In this document: positions 14,001 through 23,900 of the stretch, in pieces
Position numbering within the stretch: position 1 is the first letter of the stretch
Layout: every line of letters starts with the position of its first letter
Origin: Rhabdornis inornatus
Taxonomy: Eukaryota > Chordata > Aves > Passeriformes > Rhabdornithidae
Reading direction: 5' to 3'
Assembly: GCA_013397075.1 (NCBI GenBank)
Contig: VWZS01000638.1
Coordinates: 2,554,417-2,618,416, forward strand
DNA length: 64,000 bases
The notes under the pieces: generated by a model
The model's database searches: none
What the model saw: only the letters and a program-made list of their open reading frames with translations
What the model was told of the DNA's origin: nothing
Program-made: the position numbers and the translations under genes

Positions 14001-17000
14001 CTGCTCATGTTTTTTTCACAACTACTGTAGACACTTGACTTTAGTATGATCCAAAGTGCACATCTGCTCTGTAATCAATGGACATGGGCAGTACCCTCCA
14101 TGAGGTAAGTCACAGCATCAAAGTTAGGTGCCTAAAGTCAGTGTGCAGACCTGGGAATTGTTTCTACATTTTGACAAGCAATTTTGTCAAGTCTGGCCTC
14201 CCAATGTACCATAAGGTAAGGACACAGCACAGTTTTAGTCTGATTTATGGTTTGGAGACAAAGTAAATAACTTTTTTTTTCATGAATATGAGTTTTCTGA
14301 GCATCAAGGTGGGAAGAGGTTGAGCTATCAGATGAAGAACACCCACAACTTCTCTTAAACCACAGAAGGTACATGTACTTTGCAACTTTAATGTAAGTAA
14401 TAGCATCATAATAGCAATTTATCTTCTACTCCACATTGAACAAAAGAAATACAAATAAAAACTTACCTGGGCACCATAGACCCGCTGCATTGCCTGAAGC
14501 AACTGGTTTGTGTATTCAGTAAGGGTTCCTGCATCTTCTTCAAAGACACTGAGCAAAGAACGAGTCTTCAATAAAAGAAAAAAAGCAAACAATTTTTAGT
14601 TCTGAGTGGAAATAGTAAAAAGAATCAAACAACTACAAAGAGATGGTACTAAAAAGTAAAAAGCAATGAGAAATAATATGCCTTTGACTTGCATGATTCT
14701 ATTTATTCAGAATCTCTAAACATGTGGACATAGTTTCTTTTATTGTAGATAGTAAACTGAGGCACAAAGAGGCGAACTAATAAAATGTTATGGCCACATC
14801 CCAACTCCCAGGCTCTTGCTCCTACTAATAGACAGTCCTTCCAACACAATTAGGAATGTAAAAAATCCTGAATATCTTCCTGCTGACGACAGTAATTCAA
14901 ACCACGTTAAGGACTGGGGGTCAAACACCACTGCTTGCTTACTTTACTTCTCCAGTGTCAGACTGCATTGAAAGCACCCCTTTCCACTAAGATAATTTAC
15001 ACTCTGTTATCACTCCCCACTGTCTTGAGCAACTCTTAAGGGACCACAGCCAAAGCGAGCTAATGCCACTGGACCAAGCCACTGAGTGTTCACCTTCAAG
15101 AGAAGAAGTAATAATAATAAGAAGGAATATCTCCACTTGGAGATATCCTGTACTTTCTTCACTCTGCTAACTCATTCAGCAAGCAGAACGGGTAGAAAGA
15201 ACTTGTGTTACCTTAAAGACACAAATTCCCTTGGCTTGTTATGGTGCAATCATCAGGAATAAAGAATTATGTTGCTGACACAGCTCCCAAGACGGGAAAG
15301 AAAAGATATTTCACAATAATGGTGGGCTCCAGAATTTGCTAGATTTTTACAATAATTAAAGAGGAAAGATTGTCCCTTTAACAAAGTCATGATCCATACT
15401 TAGTCTTAGCTTTGATAAATCCAATCTATTTGGGGCTAACTGAAAATGTCTCTCCATCTGTACAGCTAGCTCATATGACATTAATGACCTTCATCTGCTT
15501 ACATGAGGGGCATACATAAACTCCAGTACTTTCATATATGTTTCAGTCCTGTAAAAGAGCAAGCGCTTTATTTATCCCCCTATTACAGGAATCTCTAATA
15601 TACTTGGAATATCCAAGTATAAATTTGGGAAATTTAATTTCTAAGCTTTAAGATACTCCACTATTTTAACAGAAGAGACATGCATTTCCCCAAGGCATTT
15701 CTTCTCTGCAAAACTCTCAAGACTCTCTCCCAGACTATCTTCGTCCTGGAAAACTCAGCACCAGCATCCTTCAAGAATCCTGGCCTACGATTAACTGTAA
15801 TTTCCTCTCTGCTGAGAAGTATCTAAGTCAGAAACTAGTGCTGCTCAATGGTTAAAATACATGATCTGGGAGTCAGTCTTTGGGCTCTCTTCAGAACCCA
15901 CTTACTCTGAGTAACTTTAAAAGCTCTCAACAGTTCACTCTGCTGATGTGCTGAGCTGCTACAACACTTCCTACCTGAGAGATGCTGGCAGTTTGGGAAG
16001 CTAGTCTGAGATCCTAGCATGTAAGGGAATACGCATTACAAAGTATTGTTTTCAAATAAAGTGAACATAAAAACCAGAGAATGGAGAGAAGTCCAAGTCA
16101 ATGAAATGGATACCAGGAACCCAAATGTTTGAAGGACCTTTTTACAGAACTTAACCTGTGAGGACAGCAGCATGATTTTGAGAGTTTTCCATATTAACAT
16201 ATTATTTCAGTAACTGAAAACATATTGATTTTCAAAAATATCTGGTTTCAAATGTTTTATCTTCAAAGATGTACTGAAACAAGCAAAATAACGTCATGAA
16301 CTATCTTGTATCTATACAGTGCTCAACTTGTGTTACAATGGCACCAGAAAAATACAGGGTACAAAGATGGTTAAAAAAATTAATCTGGGGAAAGCGAAAA
16401 TTATAAAACTTGACACAATGTTTATCAAGCCAAAACTCAAGTCAAAACTACAAGGTTATAAAGAAATTGCCTGAAGTAGGATACCAACAACACACTTCTG
16501 CCTGCTGGAAAAGGTTCCCAAATACAGGAATGTCAGCTACATCTGTAAATTTTACTGAATTTTTGCAGACTCAGATTTTTCATTTGTCTAAATATGGCTT
16601 GAGGTAGAACAGCTCCAGGAAACAACTACTGAAAGTCTTGGCCTATGTTATTAGCACATTCTTCAAAAATAATAAAAGCAATAAGTGATTCAGACAGTTT
16701 GGAAGTTATTCTTGGAAACTTTTACATTTAAGAATACAGTATGAAATCACTACAACAAAATACCACATGTGTGTATTTTGTCTGTTGCATTTTGACAAAT
16801 TTTTGAATAACAGCTAATGTTGCTGAAATAAACCAGTAATCCAAATATTAAGCTAACATTTAGGAGGCCCCATTATTCACAACATTATCTCAGCTTCTGG
16901 AAAGATAGGAAGAAATTTTCTACTTTCATGTAAATACTTCCCTTGATTTTAGCATGACTGCTGACAAAAATTTTTCTCTATTTTGTAGCCAAACACCTCA

Positions 17001-19346
17001 AAATCAAGACACTTCTTATGGCCTCTTTCAGCCAGTGTCTGGAGACACACCAAGACAAAAGTACTATATTGATGGTGAGAGATAAATCAAGTTCCAGAAA
17101 CCTGATGAAGAAATAACTTTGGCCTAATTCTCCTCAGTCTTGCATGTAAATCACATACTTCCCACAGATTATACAAAGTAAGGTTACATCCTCATTTCAC
17201 CATCCCTTTGCACTCCTGTGACTGCACAGAGCAAGAGAGCATCAGATTCCTTCTTGCAGAAGTAAATGATCCTATAAGACGCTATGCTGCTTATTTCTGT
17301 GTAACAGAGACTAACTTTTGGCCTTGATTTTGTGAATCTAAAATTCTCCTAAGTGAGAAAAGTAATAAAAATACAAAAGGGTCAAAAAACCCACTCCTGC
17401 TTCCTTGCATCAAAAGAATATACTTTAGCAACACTAGGCCATTATAAAAATTAAACAACATCCCTCCCTCTGAAAGTTGTAGAGCTCGAAGAAAAAGCAA
17501 TGACCAAATCAAGGCAAAACATCCTGCCAACACTCAGGTTTATGCATTGCCTGGTATTCCAGTGATTGCAAAGGAGACCTTAACAGCCTTCATTTCAGGC
17601 CACAGGAAAGACAAAGACCTCCAAATTCAGTTCAGTGTATTGTTCACTGCTTTCAGTCAGTGCTACATTTTTAATCATTGAGGGAAGTGTTGACTGAAGA
17701 GGTAAATTAGTTCACTTCTCCTACATGTTAATTTCTTCAGCTTTAGTACGCAGTGGATAGGCTAACACTAAAAATGTTACTAACTACCCATAGTAAATCT
17801 GGTACGTTCTGGTAAACTGTGGAACACAGAAAAGCTCAGGCTGGTAAGGGACTCTGCAGGTCACCTTATCCAAACCTCTGCTCCAAGCAGGGCTGACTTT
17901 GGTATAACATCATGTTACTAAACACTTTTCAGCCCAGTGTTTAAAATTCCCAAGGATGATTACAAATACACCACATCAAACAGATTATGGAAATCCTTCT
18001 TACTAGAATGGGACTTCATGAAATTGCAAAAAACCAGGATAAAATGAGGCAATTAAGATAAGACTCAAGGCTCATTAAGTCCTGACAGGTGTGCTTCCAA
18101 TCTTACCTTCAAAATGTCTCATGACAGACTCTGTAACACCTTGTAGCAATCTGCTCCACAGCTTACCTATTCATTCCTCCTCCTGATCCATCAGCAGATG
18201 AGTTAGGATTACAACACAGGGTTACCTGGGAGCCAGACCAATACTGATCCACCCTGCCCTCATTTGTACTTTCCCTGCTTCACCAGCTACTTCTGTATCC
18301 CTCTCTGCAGCACGCTCTGTCCTCAAGCGCACCTTCCGCACCCCTCAGAGCAATTTCCACTCTGTCCCTTTCCTGTTACTTCTCTTCCACTCAACCAGCC
18401 CCTGAACGCGTCAAGACGTGGCTTGTTCTTCTCTGTGGGGCTTCCACAGGGCCAGGGGTCCGCTGTGCAGCTGCGGCACATCGCGGCTCCGGGCAGCGGG
18501 CACGGGGCGCTGCACTGGGGCCAAAGGAGGAGGAACATCTCCCCGGCCTGCCCTCGGGAAGGGAAGGGCAGCGACCGCCCCTCCACCTTCCTCAGACCCC
18601 TTCAGAAGGAGGTCATCTCCAGGGGGATCCGCCTCACTTGTCCTCATGGGAGCTCCTGTATGGGAACTGCGGCCCCTGAGGAGCCGGCACGCTGGCGGTG
18701 ACACTCCTCCAGCCCATTTTGTCACCGGAGCCAGGTGACTCACCGCGCACAGGGTGCACGGCTTCCCTTCGGGGGAAGCCAGCGCACCGAGCCCTGCCCA
18801 CCTGTCCTTCCCCGACACACCTCGGCTGCTCAGGGCAGCCCTCACAGCCACCGAGCGCACACCCGGACGGGACAGTGCGAGGAAAAAGCCACAGGGGTTT
18901 CACTCAGGGCGGTGAGGAGAAAGGGCGCAGTGGCCCTGCGATGGGGGAGAGCCCTCGTCTCACGAGATCCCGAAGGAGCAGACTCTGCCCGCTTTTGCCC
19001 CGAGAAACGCCCCGCGGGACACCAGACCTGCCCCGCGGCCGCACGGGTGCCGTCCGCCCGTCTCAGCGCATCCCCGCTCCCCGACGGCTCCGACCGCCGC
19101 GCCGTCCCCCCGCACCGCCCCCGGCACCCCGCTCCCCGCCACGGCACGCTGCTCCCGGCCCTCGCCAGCTGTCAGCCCGCCCCGGCCCGGCCAGACCCGC
19201 GGGCTGCCCGCCGCCACCGAGCGCTCAGGTGCGTCACACCGGCCGGCCGACGGACGGACCGACGGACGGGCTGTCCCGGCAGCGGCCGCTACCTGCGGGC
19301 TGTCCTGCAGAGCCTCTTCCAGGAGGAGCTTGTCGACGGCGGGCAT
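1964..19346 (-). CDS. APPL2: APPL2, 5' portion of the gene (coding exons 1-5, residues 1-124)
   Basis: Five minus-strand exons with consensus splice sites join in frame into the N-terminus of APPL2, the endosomal adaptor with BAR, PH and PTB domains that binds Rab5 and signalling receptors. Exon 1 gives MPAVDKLLLEEALQDSPQ, which matches human APPL2 as I recall it and separates it from APPL1 (which starts MPGIDKLPIEE). Exons 2-5 continue collinearly through the first part of the BAR domain. Residue totals are 18, 33, 20, 24 and 29 plus one nucleotide. Later exons (rest of BAR, PH, PTB) must lie beyond position 1; I searched 1-1963 for the next exon and did not find it. Identification rests on remembered human protein sequence, but the multi-exon collinear match makes it close to certain. 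Confidence 0.97.
2052..3878 (-). other. APPL2: APPL2 intron 4
   Basis: A 1,827-bp intron with GT/AG ends on the minus strand. It contains only short chance open frames on both strands, and no repeat family I recognise. Confidence 0.85.
3879..3950 (-). CDS. APPL2: APPL2 coding exon 4
   Basis: This 72-nt exon encodes 24 residues (72-95), beginning HFALGKGDEEVISTLHYF and ending SKVVDE. Acceptor TTTCCAG and donor GTAATT flank it on the minus strand, phase 0 at both ends. The stretch matches the loop and second helix of the BAR domain in APPL2; the first residue is H where I recall N in human. Confidence 0.96.
3951..4451 (-). other. APPL2: APPL2 intron 3
   Basis: A 501-bp intron between exons 3 and 4, AT-rich. 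Nothing else is seen in it. Confidence 0.85.
4452..4511 (-). CDS. APPL2: APPL2 coding exon 3
   Basis: This 60-nt exon encodes NEMCLATQQLSKQLLAYEKQ (residues 52-71), identical to human APPL2 as I recall it. The acceptor is TTTGTAG and the donor GTATGT, both on the minus strand, and both ends are phase 0. It continues the first BAR helix. A solo LTR begins only 154 bp before its acceptor in the direction of transcription. Confidence 0.97.
4666..5253 (+). mobile_element. Solo LTR of an avian ERVL-like endogenous retrovirus
   Basis: A 588-bp element starts TGTCCTGC and ends CATGACA, so it has the TG...CA ends of a retroviral LTR. It has a TATA-like box (AGTAAATAAAC, 4936-4946) and an ATTAAA poly(A) signal (5113-5118) in plus orientation, inside a TTATTATTAT-rich stretch typical of this bird LTR family. 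The flanks are ACAGC and ACAGA, an imperfect 5-bp (perfect 4-bp) target-site duplication. No internal retroviral genes adjoin it, so it is a solo LTR formed by recombination. It lies in APPL2 intron 2 in antisense orientation to the gene. Family assignment is from memory of avian LTR consensus sequences. Confidence 0.85.
5424..5501. repeat. 28-bp imperfect tandem repeat with GGTTAATCATCT core
   Basis: Two adjacent 28-bp units (5446-5473 and 5474-5501) share GGTTRATCATCTTTCC and a following AAAATCTA stretch; a third, truncated unit (5424-5445) begins GGTTAATCATCT. The units differ at a few positions, so it is not a fresh expansion. Confidence 0.8.
14467..14565 (-). CDS. APPL2: APPL2 coding exon 2
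   Basis: This 99-nt exon encodes 33 residues, beginning TRSLLSVFEEDAGTLTEY and ending MQRVYGAQ. It is flanked by acceptor TTGAAG and donor GTAAGT on the minus strand. It covers residues 19-51, the start of the BAR domain's first long helix. Both ends are phase 0. The sequence is nearly identical to human APPL2 as remembered. Confidence 0.97.
17826..17960 (-). mobile_element. Degenerate CR1-like 3' tail
   Basis: The stretch with GGTAAGGGACTCTGCAGGTC, followed by CCAAACCTCTGCTCCAAGCA, resembles the reverse complement of an avian CR1 LINE 3' end. It is strongly diverged, and the boundaries are approximate. It could be coincidence or an older LINE. Confidence 0.45.
19230..19237 (-). promoter_or_regulatory. 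CRE/ATF-like half site
   Basis: TGCGTCAC on the plus strand (GTGACGCA on the minus) lies just inside intron 1 of APPL2. It contains the TGACGCA core bound by CREB/ATF proteins. It is a motif match only. Confidence 0.35.
19249..19270. repeat. Short GACG tetranucleotide repeat
   Basis: Repeated GACG units (CGACGGACGGACCGACGGAC) within the APPL2 CpG island, directly after the CRE-like half site. Confidence 0.7.
19293..19346 (-). CDS. APPL2: APPL2 coding exon 1 (start codon)
   Basis: Reading the minus strand, ATG at 19346-19344 opens 18 codons (MPAVDKLLLEEALQDSPQ), followed by donor GTAGCG. The start context is CCAACATGC, with an A at -3, which is adequate for initiation. The exon ends in phase 0. 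It lies inside a CpG island, so the 5' UTR and transcription start should lie just above 19346. The residues form the short N-terminal segment before the BAR helices. Confidence 0.97.
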
Positions 19347-19594
19347 GTTGGCGCTGCGGCGCGGCGGAGCCCTGGCAGGAGCGGGGTACGCGGCGCTGGC
19401 ACGCCCCGGCGGCGGGGCTCGGCAGCGTCCCTCCCTCCCTCTCTCCCTCCCTCCGGTCCCCCGGGGGCGGCCGCTGTGCAGGCACCAGGCACGGCTGGAC
19501 GGCTCCACTGGCGGGGCCGGGGCCGCTCACTCCGCCCAGTTCCCGTCCGCTGGAGGAAGCGAGTCACGGGGAGGGCCGGCGGGGGAGGTTTCCT

Positions 19595-19602
19595 GCCGCC
19601 AT
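19595..19602 (-). promoter_or_regulatory. YY1-like site in the APPL2 upstream region
   Basis: GCCGCCAT on the plus strand reads ATGGCGGC on the minus strand, the YY1 core often found near start sites of CpG-island promoters. It lies about 250 bp upstream of the APPL2 start codon. Motif match only. Confidence 0.4.
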
Positions 19603-19713
19603 TAGGCCGGCGGGCTGCGGGACGGAGGGACCCGATGGAGGGTGGCCCGTGCCCTCCTCCCCCGCTGGTGGCGGCGTGGAGCGGTCTCCCGCAGCTCCGC
19701 TCCCGGAGAGCAG

Positions 19714-20200
19714 GGATCACAGAGTCACTGGGTTGGAAGAGACCTTCAGGACCATCGAGCCCAACCCATGCCCTAACACCTCAATTAAACTCTGGCACCG
19801 AGTGCTACGTCCAGTCTTTTTTTAAACACATCCAGGGATGGTGACTCCACCACCTCCCCGGGCAGACAATTCCGGTACCTTATCACTCTTTCCGTAAAAA
19901 ACTTTTTCCTAATATCCAAACTTAATTTCCCTTGGCACAGCTTAAGACCCTGTCCTCTCGTTCTGTCGGTTGCTGCCTGAAGAAAGAGACCAACCCACAC
20001 CTGAGTACAGCCACCTTTCCGGGAGTAGAGAGTGATGAGATCACCCCTGAGTCTCCTTTTCTCCAGGCTAAGCAACCGTTCCTCACAGGGTTTGTGTTCC
20101 AAGTCCCTCAGCAGCCTCGTAGCCCTTCTCTGGATGTGCTCAAGTGTCTCAAGGTCCTTCCTAAACGGAGGGGCCCAGACCTGGATACCCCGGCAGCTGA
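19714..20200 (-). mobile_element. CR1 LINE, 5'-truncated 3' end
   Basis: The minus strand encodes the C-terminal end of CR1 ORF2: QRRATRLLRDLEHKPCEER, LEKRRLRGDLITLY, IRKKFFTERVIRYRN and LPGEVVESPSLDVFKKRLD are hallmark segments. The 3' UTR follows, ending near 19714 at the CACAGAGTCACTGGGTTGGA stretch. The 5' end is cut off near 20200, as in most CR1 copies. The frame is open without stops through the recognisable part, suggesting moderate age. The element is in the same orientation as APPL2 and abuts the upstream edge of its CpG island. Confidence 0.92.
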
Positions 20201-20867
20201 GAGAGGCTGTGAGGGTGCGTGGGTGTGATAAAAGCCAGGGGAACATCACCCCCTCCAGCCTGAGCTCCTGGGGCTTGGGCACCTCCAGCTGTGGGCGAGC
20301 CCTTTGCTGTGCTCTCGGGTGCACAGCAGGGACACTTCTCGGCATCAGCACAACCGCTTGCTTATCAGTGACCCTGGTTTGTGGCATCTGCATTTGTTCT
20401 TGTCCATGGACAACTCTGAAACTGAAACTGTGGGACCTCGTTGTGCTCCGGACAGGCAAATCCCCACACAGCCATAGCCCATAACACCATAACCCCACAG
20501 CACTTGGGGGGTTGGAAGGGATGCATTTTAAGTTACTAGTCCTTCATGTACTGAGCTATGTTTTTATGACTGTCTTGATGCTGTCTTAATTGTGTTGGAT
20601 AACTCCAGCATTTATTTGGACATTAATTCGGATGCTTAGTTGAACAAAATTAACATTTGCAAAGTAAGCACATCTTGATCTGTGAGTATTTGATTATGTT
20701 TTGAAGGGTGTCTGTCCATTGCTTTTAGATGCCTTAGCTTCTCCAAAAGTCCAGGGTTACAGATCTTGCAGGGAAGTTGCTCCATTCTTGTCAGCTGTAG
20801 CTTTTATTGTTCCAGTGTATCTTGAGATAAAAATGGAGATACTCAAATCCAGAATCTCATTTAAGAA

Positions 20868-20945
20868 AAAAATAAAACAACAACAAAAAAACAACAAAAC
20901 CAGAAACAAACAGACAAAACCCAACAAAACCACTAAAACCCACTT
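20868..20945. repeat. A-rich low-complexity tract
   Basis: An imperfect run of AAAC/AACA units with almost no other bases. Likely a decayed simple repeat. Confidence 0.85.
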
Positions 20946-23900
20946 CTGAAGACTTTAAGGCAGAATCCTGCCAATTAAACAGAATATGCAAACAACCATA
21001 CCGCTGTAAGATACTACCATCTTTCAAGAAATTTCGCAATCTTCAGGTAACTCACACTGCTGCCCTCTTTTGAAAGAAGAAAAATAATTTTTAAAAAAGC
21101 AGCTTGAGTTGCAAAAGAATTCCAAACATTAATATTGGCCAGCTTTTTGCATCTAAGTCCCAGTGGATTTTTTCCACTTCTGTTGTTCTTAAGCAATAGC
21201 AAACATTTTATATGACAAGGTGACTGCTAATAAAGATTGAGGGGTTTTTTTCTGATTAGAAGACTTTTTGCAGATTGGCTGGATGATTGTTTGCTTTAAT
21301 TATGTATGAGAAAGACCACTGAACCCTGTAATTTTGGCTAAGGTATTTCTATGTGTCTGACATTGATTGGTATTGCTTCTGAAGCTTGTGATGGGACCTT
21401 TAACCCAATGTGCCAAGCCATAACAGTGGGACTGCTCCACAAGTCCTGAAGCTGGACTCCCTGTTCCAGGCCTTTGAGTAAGAACAGAAGTCTCACATTC
21501 AGTTCTTTTCCCTGCCTGAATAAAGACACTGAACCATAATAAAAATCTCTAGCTAATACCAAAAATACCAAGGATGACAGTATGTATTTACATAAAGAGA
21601 AAATAAAAATAGATATGGATTTATCATAATAATGTTTCAGAGAATTTTAGAATGGTGAAAGGAGGTCAGAGATTTTTTTTTTCCTACAGAACATGAAATA
21701 GGGCACCAGTTAGGCATTAGGCTTAAGAATCCATGATCACATCTGAGCCAATTTTTTTATTCTGTGTTAAGTCTTATTTTTCTTTCATGAGAGATTTTGA
21801 AAACATTACTTGAAATTCATGGAGAACAAGAAAACCATGCTTCATCAGATTTTCTGTATCTGTTAAAGTAGCTTCAGGGTATTTTTTAATATTTCCCAAA
21901 TAGTTTTATTTTCCAAAATAGTTTTAGTTACAACTCTTGCCTCTTTCTTTCCCCCTCTTGTCTTGAAATAGTTCAGCAACAGCTCTTACCCATTGAGTTG
22001 AAGTATTTCCTTCACCAAGAAAGCATCAAGGTGGTTTATGGTTGTATTTCACATCAGTGCAATAACCTGGAAGGTTTTGTCTTCTTCCTTTTGATGGCTT
22101 TGTTTAGTCTGAGGTTCAAGAGTGGAAGCCTGTTGTCATTCCAAAGTTAATGATAGTTATTTCCAGAACAGGTTCTACTAGTTTTATTTAAATAAAACAA
22201 AAAGCACTTTATTAACTTACTTAAGGGTGATGCTTTTTACCAGTTGTCATTCTTTATTACATCATTTCTTACACAGCTATAAACTTGGCAGATTGCTTAT
22301 TTATAGTGATCAAAATATTTTTATTGACCTTTCCCAATACAGTCCAGGTGGTTTTGAATTTCAAAAAGTTGCCTGTTAGTAATTGAAATTAATTTCCCAG
22401 TCACTTGTTTTTATTGGATCTCAAGAATTATTCTTCAGTTTTGGTAACTCCAAACAAATAACATTTCTAAAAGAATTAAAGTAACCCACAGTACTACCAC
22501 CAAACATTTCAACCATTTATTTATGCCGTATTAGCAGTATTATAAAAAGGAGTTAGGTACCTTGTGCATGGGCAGTCCTTCGGGTAGAGGTGTCTCATAC
22601 TTTGACACAAGAAAACCCAGTTTCTGGGTTTCCTGGGTTTTCATGTTCTATATCCGGGTACTGAATGCAATATACTCACCTACTACAAAAAGTCTTGCTA
22701 GTGAAAAGCACTCTTATAGCCATTCTATAGGAACATTGAACATATGGAAAGAGAACAGGGAAACATAGGCACAGTACTCAGAATCAGTCACCTGGCTACT
22801 CAAAAGATCTGCCATGGAAGTGTGAACTGAGCTGGAGATCATTTCCAGGAAGCAGTCCAATTAATTTGTATGTGTGTATTCTGTAACTTACAGTTAACTC
22901 AATTGTGTTAAGAAAAATGGCTCTTTGAGTGTGAAAACTTAAGGAAAAGAGCTCAGAATGGCTACAATTAAATTGATCCATACTGCTTATAAAACTAGTA
23001 AAATAATAGTATCAAGTAAAATCAATAAATAATTGAGTGTTGAGTATGAAGTAATTTATTACATAAACTAATTGTACTGCTTCTATGAAAAGACGATGCT
23101 TCCTTCCAGCAAAAGGCTGACTGTAGCCAAAAAATCTCATAGTTGTGAGAATGATCAATTTTAAAGGAAAGAAGAAGAAAGTTCGAATTTATCTGGAAGT
23201 TCAAGATTTGTCTGCTAAACAAATTTCTTAGCAAAATGACATAAAATCTTTCAGCATTACTGTAGATCCACAGAAATTGATGCATCTTCAAATCTGAAAT
23301 TGTGGTTTTACACAGGACAGTCTTGTTCCTGTTTGAGGACATCAGGATCATCCCTTGGTAACCAGCCAGTCAAATCTGGCCATGTGACAGAAAGGACCAG
23401 AGCATGAGGTGGCAGCTGGGACTGTGCCTTCTGCAGGACTGAAGGTGTCAGTGCCACGCTTCCAGGTTTGCCCTAGTGCTTTCCCCCGTAACTGCCCAGC
23501 ACCAGCTCAGGGTTGGAAGCAGCAGTGCCAAGCGTGGATGGTGCTGTGCCTGACTTAATAATCCCTGCCAGCTTTAATTGGACTGTTTGGAAACAAGGCA
23601 GCTGTTGTGCATCCTTAGCCTAATTTATTTCCAAATTTGATAATCCACCCAGTATTAATGGAGAGCTGACTATAATTATTTTTTTCTGGTTAGACTGGTT
23701 ACAGAGTAAGTCATACTGCATTGTGCTCTCTTTCTCATATGTTCCATTATAACTTTAAAGAACATATTGCATTATGCTTCCTTTTTGGCTTCCTACCTTA
23801 TACTTTACAAGAAATTTCTGAGCAGTGGTGCGGTAGTCACATGTTTGCTAAGTCAGCTGAGTCTATTTATGCATTTAACAAAGTGTCTCATATTCTTCTT

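Larger units (their letters stand above)
4512..14466 (-). other. APPL2: APPL2 intron 2
   Basis: An intron of about 10 kb between exons 2 and 3. It holds a solo LTR (4666-5253) and a small tandem repeat (5424-5501). The remaining sequence is AT-rich with short open frames that lack coding character. I see no nested gene. Confidence 0.85.
14566..19292 (-). other. APPL2: APPL2 intron 1
   Basis: An intron of about 4.7 kb from the phase-0 exon 1 to exon 2. The exon-1 end is CpG-rich (from about 18.4 kb); the remainder is AT-rich. A degenerate CR1-like tail lies near 17.83-17.96 kb. No additional exon is supported. Confidence 0.85.
18400..19710 (-). promoter_or_regulatory. APPL2: CpG-island promoter of APPL2
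   Basis: A sharp rise in G+C and CpG frequency spans exon 1 and both sides of it, against an AT-rich background, as expected for a broadly expressed gene. Above the start codon there are GC-rich boxes and a CCCT-rich tract (19428-19455). Long open frames here on both strands are a by-product of the low stop-codon frequency in GC-rich DNA. No TATA box is evident, so start sites are probably dispersed. Confidence 0.88.

Noticed and set aside
18698..19844. Long plus-strand open frames (375 and 369 codons) and several minus-strand ones over the APPL2 CpG island
   Set aside because: They are rich in Pro, Arg, Ala and Gly, overlap one another in many frames, and run through the real exon 1 and into the CR1. 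GC-rich DNA lacks stop codons by composition.
19785..20498. A 237-codon minus-strand open frame as a host gene
   Set aside because: Its C-terminal half is the end of CR1 ORF2, with the LPGEVVESPSLDVFKKRLD signature; the N-terminal part has no recognisable content.
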